A DNA stretch of 64,000 nucleotides from Trichaptum fuscoviolaceum (Eukaryota; Basidiomycota; Agaricomycetes; Hymenochaetales; Trichaptaceae): the NCBI GenBank assembly GCA_910574455.1, contig CAJSYZ010000003.1, positions 5,478,396-5,542,395 of the forward strand, in the 5' to 3' direction. Under the pieces are notes generated by a model. The model made no database searches. It had not been told where the DNA came from and was given only the letters and a program-made list of their open reading frames with translations. Position 1 is the first letter of the stretch, and every line of letters starts with the position of its first letter. The position numbers and the translations under genes are program-made. Below are positions 22,032 to 33,629 of the stretch, in pieces.

Positions 22032-23966
22032 ATGATGAGTGATGCCTCTGCACCATCTGCCAACACATTCTTTGATCCGGATGGATCTTTACGATTTAGT
22101 CCGGCCTTGGAAATACTTGGGAATTTCGAAATTCACACAAATCAATATGATCCGACTACGATAGATATGGTCAAAGGTTAGTTTCTTCCTCAAGAAGCTT
22201 TATTTATTTGACGTTTCTGTTTTTCATTTGGTATCTTTATATCAAATGTGCGGTTTATCACTATCGTAATACCACTAATTAGATTTACCGTCTTTCGAGA
22301 GTCCCGCACCATCTAGCGACTACGCAAAATTCTTCGTACGTCGGGAAGATGGAAGTTCATTATCGGGTGGCGGTAAGATTTTTATGCCTTAAAGTTAAAG
22401 TATGGCATTGACACATAATCTCATTCTTGACCTTAGATAATGACGTGGTTCGAGATACGCAAAAATCTATAAACCCGACCTCCACTCTACTAGATGCCAG
22501 GCTCTTTGCAAGAAGATCTCAGTCGGTAAATACAGAATTGCGGAGTCGAGGTAGTGTACATTCCATTTCAAGGTGCATATACTGATCTCTTTGATTAATG
22601 TATTCCATACAGAATCATCTGTGCTCTCAACTACCGCTAGCGAAGAATCTAGTAGGGAAGAATGGTTTCCAATCAAGAATGTTTCTAATGAACCCGACCT
22701 CCACTCTACTAGATGCCGGGCTCTTTGCAAGAAGATCTCAGTCGGTAAATACAGAATTGTGGAGTCGAGGTAGTGTACATTCCATTTCAAGGTGCATATA
22801 CTGATCTCTTTGTTTAATGTATTCCATACAGAATCATCTGTGCTCTCAACTACCGCTAGCGAAGAATCTAGTAAGGGTGCATGGTACCCAATCAAGAATG
22901 TTTGTCATGAAGATATGTCTGAAGACGGAATGTATTATTTTGTCGAATGGGATAAAGATGTGGAAGGTGTGAAATGGGAAGACAATGAGAAAGGGATGTA
23001 TGTCAGGAGAGAAGATCTTAGTGAGGCTGCTTTCAAGAGTTGGGAAAAAAGGAAAAAGGGGTACGAATTTCCTGTCTTTCTTTTCCTGTGTATTTCTAAT
23101 CTTGTCTTCTTTCAATCACGTTCAGTTTTACTTGTGATCCAGAATCTCTTTCAGATCCAAGCAGGGCATGGGTAGTGAAGAAAATCTTGCGTTATGATAA
23201 GGAGAGTGATTGTTATGAGGTATCTTGGGACGGACAAAACCCGGACACCGGGATGCCCTGGTCAGACAGCTGGATAAGTAGAGAAAGTTTTAAAACGCAA
23301 GGTATCATCGATGAATGGGAATCAGAACAGAAAGTCAAAAAAAGGTAAGTATTTGATTAGGTCAAGTTAAGGAGGAATATAGCTAATTCTAGGAGCAGTT
23401 ACCGAAACGTTTCAAGGAACAAACGTCTGTGATGGCACATGCTGGTAGCGGTCATGTAGAATACATGTAACTTGTGTCTGAAATGTAGGACTATCGTCAC
23501 ATTGATAGCATGAAGAAAGGGTCTTTGTGCGGTGACAGAAGTGCTCTGCTTAATATGAGCAATGCGTTCATCTTATCTTATGATATATAAGTTTATAGTA
23601 AGTTCCGTATTTAGTTCCGTATTTATTTCAAGTTGTGTGTACTGACGAAATGTAGACTCGTAGATAGTAAAGGGGACTTTCTGCCGTGCTATGAAGCTTC
23701 TTAATTAGTTACTATACTTGAGAGTAGATTACCGCTAAATTCGTGAGCATAGAAATTATTGTTTTAGAGAATTATACCCTTGGCGGCACGATGGATTTCA
23801 CTTCTCTCAAGCTTTCCTGCGTATAACTGAGTCAACTCTTTGAATCAGGTGTGAACCTGTTCTAGACCCTGGATTGTGTCAGCAAATGCTGGCAGAGAAT
23901 AATGGCATGTGGACTGTAAGGCACCTGAAGAAAGTGGATGCATGGGGCGACTCCGCTGAGAATTGA
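22032..23966 (+). CDS. Double chromodomain-like protein with a duplicated internal exon
   Basis: Exons 22032-22176, 22283-22372, 22439-22550, 22832-23060, 23126-23344 and possibly 23849-23966 join in frame with GT-AG introns. The N-terminus is Ser-rich. Two chromodomain-like blocks follow: one around GMYYFVEWDKDVEGVKWEDN and one around WVVKKILRYDKESDCYEVSW, then GMPWSDSWISRESF with an acidic DEWESEQ helix. Such modules bind methylated histone tails, so a chromatin reader role is inferred. A 219-base unit holding an exon and intron is duplicated at 22474-22692 and 22693-22911; including the extra exon (22613-22769, 157 nt) shifts frame to a stop, and skipping it restores the frame. The last intron (504 nt) is unusually long, so the gene may end earlier. 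Confidence 0.6.
22474..22911 (+). repeat. 219-bp tandem duplication of an exon-intron unit
   Basis: The copies begin CCCGACCTCCACTCTACTAG at 22474 and 22693 and are almost identical through the donor (22551 and 22770), the 62-base intron and the acceptor (exon start 22613 and 22832). They diverge near the end of the second copy. Confidence 0.9.
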
Positions 23967-23969
23967 CGG

Positions 23970-25610
23970 TGGATGTGAAATTCTTGCTGCTCATATCAGA
24001 GATAATAGAGTCGTTACACTTAATTCTGGGTCGATTATCGTGTCTGCCATATGTAGAAGATGGGTGCGAAATAATGCTCCTACATTGGATGAAGGAGTAG
24101 ACGGTGCAAGTTAATTATAGAGCGAAAGGAATCTCGTGACCAGGCCAGGCATAGTGTTTTTCCTGACGATGGCTAAGGAGGTATCATGGTGACACGTCTG
24201 CACGAGGTGCTATGTGATGCCGAAGGATAGAGTCTTGGCTACCTTAATGCTTTCCCGCTACCGCGTTCTCCGTCAGCATTTACACACTACACTGGGATTG
24301 TATATGGAGCCACAAGGTACACGATCGGCACCAATGATTAGTCATGAAATCGAGCCTTGAGGTTATGAGAAAAGGCAATGAGGGTCATGAAAGATGGCCG
24401 TGAGTATGGTTATGGGGATCGAGGGCCGCCCAGTACCGGACAGGGTGTTGAGGGTGGGCCATGAGTAGGGGATGGTGCAGATGCAAGTCCTGAAGATCAT
24501 ATCACCGAACCCAGCTCTCCGATTCACAAGACTTTAGTTGTCCTCTGCGCATAAACTTACTTAGGTATTGATTGGAACATCCTGTCTATACTCTGTCTAT
24601 TAGTGCAGTGCTCCAGGAAGGTCCACATCTACGAAGCCGCTTGTATGAACATTGGATCAGAGATTAATGAAGATGATTGGTGACCGAAGTATCCTTCAAG
24701 CTGGGAGGGGAACCGGGACAGTGATTCTTGGTACGAAGGTTGAGATTGGCATTCGACGACAAGCTAATATGTACTGTTAGTATTTTGCATAAGCGAATGA
24801 GGAGTCGCAACTCGAACCTTCTTCAGGCGATTCACGATCTGGTCACGGCGTTCTTTTGGGAAATTACTCCTTCAGGTGTTGTTTACTGTTCTCAATCTTC
24901 GCATTGACGCGGTCCTTGTGTTTATCGGGTACACGGCTAGTGAAGATCTGGAAGCAGGAGTTAAATGTCTTCTTTGCGGTTACTGGGCAGCTGACGCTTC
25001 GTCCTACAGGCATACAGAGGGAGACTCAGAGCACACTCCGTGCTGTGTGGCAAAAGCACTCAAAAGTTGCCCACCTGCGCTTAGCGTTAATTGTGTTTCT
25101 TGAGCTTGCTCGAATCGAGGTGATGAAGGGACAAGCAACTGTCCGCAAGTCGCGACCAACTCTTCCCCACACATCTGGTGCATATGGAAAGGATGTTAAG
25201 AATATGCAAGAATCATACGGAGGCTGGAAGCGGCGAAGCGCGGTGAAAGTGCATATTTTGATGAGGAGTTATTACCCGGAAAATATTCTCATGTTTGTAA
25301 ACTGATTGCCGGTGACCTTGCCGAACCCTTAATGCTCAAAAGTCGTTTGCGACTGGAAACCATTGGCAATCCACAGATCTACAGTAGCTGTTACACTGTC
25401 TTGACCTTAGATACTTAATGCTTGGGTACCTTAGAAAAACGCAACTGTCCGGATTCTCTGCGAAAACTGATCCGGTCACGTGAGACTGCCTTAATGGGTA
25501 AGCGACTTTTAAGTCGATTTCGATCACATGCTGATGACAAAGATGAGTAGACGTGGGTTGTCTTTCCTCTCTTTCTTCTCTTTCTTCGGGCTCACGAATA
25601 GACAGACACT
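23970..25610. other. Region without a recognisable gene
   Basis: A 149-codon frame at 24856-25305 (+) and a shorter overlapping one are the only long frames. No motif is recognised and codon choice looks random. No inverted-repeat ends were found. Confidence 0.35.
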
Positions 25611-25679
25611 CCTAATGGCGACGCGTCCTCGTGAGTTATACTGATTTCTCTTTCATCTACTCTACATGTCCCTAAATTG

Positions 25680-27575
25680 CTCATATTTTGTGTTTTTGTT
25701 AATCTTCTACGACTTGACCTGCCAGGATCTGCCGCCCACCTTTGAAGACTCGCACTCCGCTCTTTGCTCTCCTCCTTCAGCTCATACTCAATGTCTCCCA
25801 AGGCCGTTCGGTGCGGCTCGCAGCCAGTGTCTATCTCAAGAATACGATCAAACGGCGATGGAAGGATGAGGACTCGCTTTTGGCGGACGCAGAGAAGGTG
25901 CATCTAAAGGGTAAGCTGAAGGGTCAGCTGGATCCTGCCATGATCGCGCTTTCGAATGCAGCGGACAAGACATTGCGAGCACAGGTCGCAGAGGCCGTGC
26001 TCATTGTCGCAAAGTACGATTTCCCCGAGCAGTGGCCAGATCTCATCAATCAGCTCGTCTTTTCACTCTCGCCCGACGCTGCAAATTATCCAACAAATGT
26101 CTCTGTTTTCAAAACTGCCCACTCGATATCCGTGCTTTGGCATTCTGAAATAAGCTCGGACTCGCTCTACATGATAATCAACTTCATTTTGAGCCGCTTC
26201 TCGGGCACCTTCCTCCAAACCTTCGAACACACCGCCACCAATCTTCTGAATGGATTGGGAACTGAAGCGATGCGCAGGCTCAGGTCGTGCTTCTGTCCTT
26301 CTTCTACGACTTGACGTGCCAGGATGTGCCAGACTCGAACTCCGCTTTCTCTGGCGCCGAGCTGGGAGTGCTCACCAAGTTCCTTGCTTGGGACCAAGCG
26401 CAGTGATCCCGACGATTTGACTCCCTCTTTCCTCACCCAAATCAAAACTTCGCTTTTCGAGCTCGCCAAGCTTTATACGCATCGATACCCGGAGGCCCAC
26501 TCGTCTTCGAATACCATACCGGCCACAGCTCTGTGGGGACATCTCGGTGGAGGTCAGATAGCATGTGACGGGCTGGTCAGTCAGGGACTACGCTTCCTCA
26601 GCACGGTCATTCGATCAGGAAACTACAAGGCGACGTTAGCGGAAAGAGAGATGATTAAGGTTATGTTCAATGGCGTAGTTGTCCCCAATGTCACATTACG
26701 AGGTGCGCAAACTTCTTTCATCGCGCTCATCTTTTTACTGATATTATCTTGACCTGCAGAACACGAAGTGGAGCAATTTGAGGACAATCCTCTAGAGTAT
26801 GTCCGAATCGACCTTTCTCTCGCGGTGTCCTCTTCATCCATTGGTGGGTTGACTGCGGATGGCACCACGAGGCGTCAAGGAGCGGCGGATGTCCTCCGTG
26901 TACTCGTTGCCTCAGGTTTCGAGACTGAGACGACGGAAGTCGTCTTGACGCTAATAGGGAACGGACCGGAGGATTACAACAGGAAGAAGGGAGATGAAGT
27001 TGGAAGAGGAAGGATGAGAGCGTGTACCTGCTCACGGCAGTGGCAACTGTTGGTGCAACTGCTCAGGTGAGTGATGCAAATTGTTCTGGAGGAACAGTCA
27101 ATAATTTTGAGGACCTATAGCAAGGTCTTACAAGCACGAATGGTGCATGTCGTGCAGTTCTTCTCGCAACATGTGTACGAGGACCTACAGGCCGATTAGA
27201 ACTCCGTGCATCCAATTCTCCAGGTTGATGTGATTCGCTTTTTGTACTCCTGAAATCAGGTGCGTAACTATCTTTCAATCACACAAGAAAAGCACTAATC
27301 AACTATGCAGCTCACAAAGGAGCATTCTGCTCCGTCCTCCCTCTTCTCGTTTGTCATCTGCGCTCACCCAACTATGTCTGCTATATGTATGCAGCGACAA
27401 CCATTGAGCTTATATTGTTCATAAAGTGTGGCTCATCCTTACTGTGCGTAACACAATTGCTTCAGGTGAATACCCTCTAATCATATCAGTAGCTTCAACT
27501 AGGAAGTCATCCGAGAGCTTGCACCTGAGATCATTTCCATGTTACTCTCAAAGATAGAGGTGGGTGGGATGCTGG
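25680..27575 (+). pseudogene. CSE1: CSE1/exportin-2 pseudogene A
   Basis: CSE1 recycles importin-alpha by exporting it from the nucleus. Here its parts appear in order: RLAASVYLKNTIKRRW, MIALSNAADKTLRAQVAEA, DFPEQWPDLINQLV, TAHSISVLW, FKTS-type LFELAKLYTHRYPE, ALWG and FLSTVIRSGNYKATLAEREM, EQFEDNPLEYVRIDLSLA, IGGLTADGTTRRQGAADVLR, then decayed FFSQHVYEDLQAD and later pieces. Introns are kept, so it is a DNA-level copy. Breaks include a rearranged start (a mid-protein piece, YDLTCQDLPPTFEDS, precedes the N-terminal importin-beta segment), a frame change near 26310, a stop near 26405 and stops after 27180. The remaining C-terminal half is missing. Confidence 0.8.
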
Positions 27576-28505
27576 AAAAATTGCAGAACAGATGTTGGTT
27601 GTTGCGCGTGAGTTGTCACTCAAGAGCCTGAGCAAGATTTAGTGCCTGTTAGCCCCAGACAAGGATATGGCGGGGAAGGTGGGTGGGGACGAGATGGATG
27701 AAGGGTGATGACACTTGTCGAGCACGGCGGCGAGAATCTGTTGCAATACTCGCGGTAACGGCATGACTAATTTGCTGTACATGGACAAGCTTCCCCCTCT
27801 ACTACACTTTTCAGCATAGTTGTGCATCCTGTAGCTCTACTCGATAATTTACAAGTCATGTGGATTGCTATCATCAGGTCACTGTGTTCTGGGAATCGGA
27901 ATGAAGGGAAGGGAGGGTTTGCATGACAATCGGACAGAGCGCCCGAGCGGTCGTCAATAGGACCGCAAGGATTACTGCATTGATCCGGTGCTTCTCGGAC
28001 GGGTGTGTATGTAAGGATGGCCTCTGCACATCTCCGCCTCTTTGCTTCTGACAAGCAAATACATATCACCAATGGTCAATTGAGTCACCCCTCCCACCTT
28101 TGCCTGCAGTCACTCCATTGACAAGGCACGACTAGATAACAGTTTCTTTGCACTCTTTCATGGGTAGCGGGCTCTGCTGTGAGTTAACTCACAGCCACTA
28201 ACTGCTTGTACTTAAGTCTAGGCCATGCACTAGTGTAGTAATGTTAGTATAATTGTGAGAGCCTCAGCAAACAGCATATGCAATTGTAGGACTTTCCCAG
28301 CACGTGAGCTTCTTTCTAAGGCAAGTAGGGTCGGGTAGAAAAAAAGCACAAAAGTGGCGCACTGTCTCATCCTTTCCTGAATATGCTGTAACCTCTTCTT
28401 CGATGATGACTCGTCCTTCCATTCTGCCTTGTCCAGCACTCCCTATACCCCGACTACTACAGACAAGCAGAAGAAATCTTACTTTTCCTATTTACACAAT
28501 CCAGA
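27576..28505. other. Spacer between the two CSE1 pseudogenes
   Basis: No coding similarity was recognised. A long tract in the middle is ordinary unique-looking sequence. Confidence 0.4.
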
Positions 28506-31500
28506 CTTCTTGTTCTCCGCTTTCTGCTCATAGACAATGTCTCCCAAGTCCGCACGGTGCGAATCGCAGCCAGCGTCTACCTCAAGGACACAATCAAACA
28601 GCGATGTGAGGACGACGACTTGCCTTTGGTAGATACGGAGAAGATGTGGATGAAGGGTCGGCTTGTCTTTCTAATGATCACGCGTTCTAACCTAGCGGAT
28701 AAGACATTACGAGCGCAAGTTGCGGAGGCCATGTCCTTAATTGCAAAGCTTGAGCATTGGCCAGATTTTATCTATCAAATTGTCTCTTCTCTTTAATCAT
28801 ACACTGCGAATGGCCGGACAAATGTCTCTATTCTCTAATCTACTCACTCGAACTTTGCGCCTTGGCATTGTGAAATACGGTCGGATTCACTCTACACGAC
28901 GATCAACTTCGTTTTGAGTTGTTTCTTGGGCACCCTCCTCCAAATCTTCGAACCCACCGTCACCAATCTGCTGAATGGATCGGGTGTTGAAGCGGTAGCG
29001 CAGGTCAACAAAGTTCCGAAGAAGTACCCAAACAATGAGGTGGAGAAGGTATAGGCTGTCTATGATTTGATGATGGTTGGTCTTATGTATTCTTGTAGGC
29101 CCTGAAAGCGCTGGAGACGGTGCGCATGAATAAAGTGGAAAAGACTCTGCCGATGTGCGATGAGATCCTGGCATGGAAACCGACGGACCTGGAGATGCTG
29201 AACGCGATGATGCACGTCCTCCATGCACGGGGGTGCCGTACGTCCACTCTTCGCCGAGCTTCTGAGATTGACTAACATTCACTGAAATGCACTCAAAAAG
29301 AGACTCGGACCTCGTGACGATGTACGACGAGGCTTACAAGAAGCAGCCCGCAAGCGGGGAGCTCGGCACGCAGGACTTCTTCGCCAACGTGCGCACCGGG
29401 AACTGGACCGCCGCACAGCACATCGCGATGCGCCTGTACAAGACCTTCCCCAGCGCGGGCGACAGTTGCCGCCCACCTTTGAAGACTCGCACTCCGCTGT
29501 CTTTGGCGTCTAGCAGTGAGTACTCACAAAGTTCCTTGCTCATCAAGACTTCGATCTTTGAGCTAGCCGAGCTATATACGCATCGATACCCGGAGGTCCT
29601 CTCGTCTTTGAATACCGTACCGGCATTTGTCACAGCGCTGTGGGGGTTTCTCGATGGAGGTCAGAGATCTGGAATCGCGTATGTCGGACTGGTCAGTGAG
29701 GGACTGCTCTCCCTCAGCATGGTCATCCGATCAAGAAACTACACTACGACGTATGCGGAAATGGAGACGATTAATGTCTTGATCAAAGGCGTAGTTGTGT
29801 TCAATGTCACATTATGAGGTGCGTGGATTTTTTCTTTTATAACGCTCATCTTTACTGATGCTGTCTCGATTCACAGAACACGAAGTGGAGCAATTTGAGG
29901 ACGATTCTCTGAAGTACGTCCGAGTTGACCTGTCTTTTGTGGCGTCCTCTTCGTCCATAGGCGGGTTGACTGCGGAGAAGCCGGCCGATGTACTTCGGGC
30001 GCTCGTTGCTTCTGGTTTCGAGGTTGAGACGACCGATGCTGACGTGACGTTAATAGGGAACGGACTGGAGGAGTACAACAGGAAGATGGGAATCGAAGAG
30101 CGTTGGAAGAGGAGGGATGAGAGTGTGTACCTGTTCACAGCGGTGTCAATGGTTGGTGCAAATGCTCAGGTGAGTCATGCTGTGATCTTTCGGGAGGAAC
30201 AGTGAATAATTTTGAGGATATATAGCAAGGTGTTACAAGCACGAATGCTCCTGTGGTCGTTGTGTAGTTGTTTTTCGCAATACGTGCACGAGGACGTACA
30301 GGCCGATGAAAATCCGTGCTTTCAATTCTCCAGGCTGACGCGATACACTTTTGGTACTCATTCCGAAATCAGATGTGTAACTACCTTACAAGAATGCAAG
30401 ACAAACAGTAATCAACTACACATCTCACAAAGGAGCAATTCCTCTCCGTCCTCCCTCTTTATCGTTCGGCATCTGCGCTCGCCAAACTACGTCTGCCATA
30501 CGTATGAAGCGAGGGCCACTGAGCGGATGTTGTTCATCAAGCGGTGTTCCTTATTACTGTGCATAACGCGATTGCTTCAGGTGAATATCTCTGATCGTTT
30601 CAACAGCTTTAGCGAGGGGAGATAACCGAGAGTTTGCCCCTCAAATCTTCAACACGATGCTTTCAAAAATTGATAAAGTGTAAGCTCACAATTACATTGA
30701 GAGTATTCTCTCAGTAATCCTGTCTGTGCAACTCTTAGGTGTCATACATGTTATTCTGACCATATGGTCGTCAATTGCTTTGCAGCACGAACTACTGTTG
30801 CGTCGTCTTGTTGCCATCCTTGCTTCAAATTGCAAGATCCCAAGTGACTCAATCTTCGATCAGAATATATTCGAGTGCATCTCTGCTTTGATTAGGTGAG
30901 AAATTGACAAGTGAAAACATGCAGCATGTTCTGATCGATGGCTAAAACAAAGGTTTATGGTCGGCTCATCGCGCCGTTTGAGCTGGTTCTATTTGGTCCA
31001 TTTACAATCACTCTGCAGAAGGACATCGATCGTGAGCAGCCTTCCTTTCAGACGCCTACAGCAACTGGCTAATTATCTACACAGAATTCATTCCGAACAT
31101 TTTCGAATTCCTTTCGCAGATGTTCAAGCTTAACAACGGCTATGTTCCTCCCGATTGACGCTTCCTCCTCCCCTTCCTCCTCCAGCCCGCTTCCTGGGAC
31201 CAAAAGGGCTCTATCCCCGCCCTCATCCGCCTCATGCACTCCTTCTTCGCCTGAGATAATGTGCAAATGGCGCAGACCGGCTAGTTTCACGGCTATCCTA
31301 GCTGTCGTGCAGCAAAAACGCATCTCGTTGCGTGTCAACGACACGTTGGGCTTCGAGCTGCATTAGAGTGACGTGCGGTACATACCGAGTGCGACGTTGA
31401 AGCCGCGGACGGGCGCGTACGTCTATGCTCTAGCTTACTTTTTTGCGTTAATCATGGTGATCCCCGTGGACAATGTAAGGACTGTCGACGAATGGCAGCA

Positions 31501-31510
31501 ACGTTAGGAA
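28506..31510 (+). pseudogene. CSE1: CSE1/exportin-2 pseudogene B (longer, with embedded NAA25 piece)
   Basis: This copy begins with the N-terminal segment (RIAASVYLKDTIKQRC) and continues through KTLRAQVAEAMSLIAK. After the NAA25 insert it resumes with IFELAELYTHRYPEVLSSLN, FEDDSLKYVRVDLSFVASSS and IGGLTAEKPADVLRALVASG. It runs on to parts absent from copy A: RHLRSPNYVC, IPSDSIFDQNIFECISALI, FELVLFGPFTITLQKDID, FIPNIFEFLSQMFKLNNG and QKGSIPALIRLMHSFF. Stops and frame changes recur throughout (for example near 28795, 29815 and 31157). Introns are kept. Copies A and B are similar enough to be derived from each other or from one recent parent. Confidence 0.8.
29005..29463 (+). pseudogene. NAA25: NAA25/MDM20 fragment inside CSE1 pseudogene B
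   Basis: Between CSE1 segments the frame switches to KVPKKYPNNEVEK, an intron at about 29050-29098, ALKALETVRMNKVEKTLPMC, DEILAWKPTDLEMLNAMMHV and, after a second short interruption, DLVTMYDEAYKKQP with LGTQDFFANVRTGNWTAAQH. This is the TPR region of the auxiliary subunit of N-terminal acetyltransferase B. It replaces the short CSE1 stretch expected between the AVAQ and LPPTFEDS parts. Its GC-rich codon use and better preservation than the flanking CSE1 suggest a later arrival. Confidence 0.75.
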
Positions 31511-31808
31511 GCCTTCCTCTCGATCATGTAAAATAACTATCATAAATTATAATCATTTTCACATGTATATCACATGTAAAATTTTGATTTATTTACAATC
31601 TAATGAAATTAAGCAAACTTGGGTAGTGGGCTCTACTGTGCACCCACAGCGTTCGCAATTATAAGTGAAAGAAGATATGTCAATGTGATGTGTATGACGT
31701 AAGCAGGGCGTGCCATGTAGTACTCCTCATTGGGAAAGTTGTCGCCTTTGCAAAAGGTCTCTTCATACAGAAACGCAACTGTTTCGAAGACACGTCGCTC
31801 ACCTCGTC

Positions 31809-32472
31809 GTTCGAGATTCATATCTGGAGCTCGCTTCAAATCCGAATATGCCACCAGTCAGAAAATCTGCGCGAACTACAAACCACGGGCGGATTCGCAG
31901 ATCAAGAAACGATATAGGAAAAGGTGACGCGGAGACGAACAACATCGATATGGCAGATAAAGAGGTCATTATCATCCTCGATACGGACGATGAGAATGAG
32001 ATGAGTGCAAAAGACTCTAAAGTAGTCAAGCCTGGATTTAGACAAAGGAAGAAGAAGATTGATTCAGATGAAGAAAAGTTGAAGAAATTCAATGAAGTAC
32101 GTATTGTCTGTGTTGCACAAGTTCGATAACCGCTCATGTCGCTCGAAAATCATATCAGCCGTTTGCTTCAAGTGCGAATATGCCACCAGACAGAAAAGCT
32201 GCGCGAATTACAAAGCACGGGCGGATTCGCAGATCAAGAAACGATATTGGAAAAGGTGACGCGGAGGCGAACAACATCGATATGGCAGATAGAGAGGTCA
32301 TTATCATCCTCGATACGGACGATGAGAATGAGATGAGTGCAAAAGACTCTAAAGTAGTCAAGCCTGGATTTAGACAAAGGAAGAAGAAGATTGATTCAGA
32401 TGAAGAAAAGTTGAAGGAATTCAATGAAGTACGTATTGTCAAAGTTGCACAAGTTTGATAGAAGCTCATGTC
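31809..32472 (+). repeat. 332-bp tandem duplication of RING/SIM gene exon 1
   Basis: The units 31809-32140 and 32141-32472 each contain the promoter-proximal sequence, an ATG (31848 and 32180), the SIM-bearing exon and the following GTACGT donor. Differences are a few substitutions (for example VRKSARTTN against DRKAARITK). The first copy could be an alternative first exon or a relic. Confidence 0.85.
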
Positions 32473-32932
32473 AAAACGCAATACAGATTCTTTTGAAGAT
32501 TGAAGAGGCTCTTGAATGCAGTATCTGCTTTAGCCGCCACCTTGTTCCCGTGACGTACGTGAATCTTCTAATGGTGAGATCAAGCAAATACTGAATCTTT
32601 GATTAGATTGGTTGAGTGTGGTCATACGTACTGCAAGAAATGTATACACGACTGGTGGAGAGTTGAGAAGAACGATGTGGGTGGAACAATAGTTCATTCT
32701 GATATCTTACTAATGACACCTAAATGCACAGGTGGGTCGAAGACGCAGTATTTACAGCTGCCCTTGTTGTAGCGTTCGCATCAAGCGAGAACCCATTCAC
32801 TCAATAACTTTGAATAAATTGATCGAGTTGCCGTGGGGAAGAGTGAGAGAGGAAGATAAAGAGTCAACGGACAGGAAGAATAGAGCGAGTAATATCTCAT
32901 TCGATGATTTCTTCCGTCCCATACGGAAATAG
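32180..32932 (+). CDS. RING-finger E3 ligase-like protein with SIM-like motif, second gene
   Basis: Exons 32180-32428, 32487-32554, 32607-32676 and 32732-32932 join in frame, giving about 195 residues. The N-terminus is basic (RKAARITKHGRIRRSRND), followed by the acidic hydrophobic motif EVIIILDTDDENEM, a plausible SUMO-interaction motif. The RING is CSIC, then ECGHTYCKKC, then YSCPCC. Layout and intron positions parallel the minus-strand gene at 1399-2283, although sequence identity is low outside the RING. The C-terminal tail is charged. A SUMO-targeted ubiquitin ligase role is inferred from domain order only. No disabling change is visible, so this copy looks functional. Confidence 0.7.
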
Positions 32933-33155
32933 TTGGTGTAATGGATTTGGACATTTTACGAAATTATAATTTCTTCCGTGATTGCACAACCTTTACCTAT
33001 CCCATAGTATTATCTGTTCATTTCAAGTCCTTTCGTTCGGATGACTGGTTGTATCACAACCAACTCTCTATACTCGGCATATTTTTAGACTGGTCATTGT
33101 TTCATGATTAGAACAATTTATTATCGACTTTGAATAGGAAATTGTTTGGTGATTT

Positions 33156-33623
33156 ATGGAACTCTTTGTGATTGAACCGACAATGGTGCTGGTTACTCCT
33201 CTGGACTCCTTGGAATATTTGAGAAATATTCCTCTCAAGACACAAGGCCAGATTCCGGGGCTAGGCAAGCTATTAAACACTATCCGAATAAATAGCGAGT
33301 TTATTGTACTGGCCGGAATACCCGAGGCCGCTATTATAAACGTATTATCCATCGCCGACCTTTCAAAGTACCTTCCAAGTTGGCTTTTAACTAGGGATGG
33401 ATATTCCATCCTCCCTTCCAAATGGAAGGGCCTTCATCGCTCTTGGCTGACCATCGCGAGCGCCCGCTACTCTGCTTGCATGAAACGGAACGTCGATTTC
33501 CAAAGCCAGGCCAGTAAACTGGCCGTCGTTTTCCTTGATAATCCGGTCAAGGACGAAGGAATTGCACGTGCGATAGCTCTCACCGATCTCTATTCTGAGC
33601 GTCCTTCTTTGCCGAAGTACTAG
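33156..33623 (+). CDS. Hypothetical protein, 155 codons
   Basis: A single uninterrupted frame has normal globular composition, for example FIVLAGIPEAAIINVLSIAD and SYSILPSKWKGLHRSW-like segments. The first in-frame ATG is at 33156. It has no paralogue in the window and no recognisable family. It might be the last exon of a longer gene whose upstream exons I could not place. Confidence 0.4.
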   Translation: MELFVIEPTMVLVTPLDSLEYLRNIPLKTQGQIPGLGKLLNTIRINSEFIVLAGIPEAAIINVLSIADLSKYLPSWLLTRDGYSILPSKWKGLHRSWLTIASARYSACMKRNVDFQSQASKLAVVFLDNPVKDEGIARAIALTDLYSERPSLPKY

Positions 33624-33629
33624 TAATCT

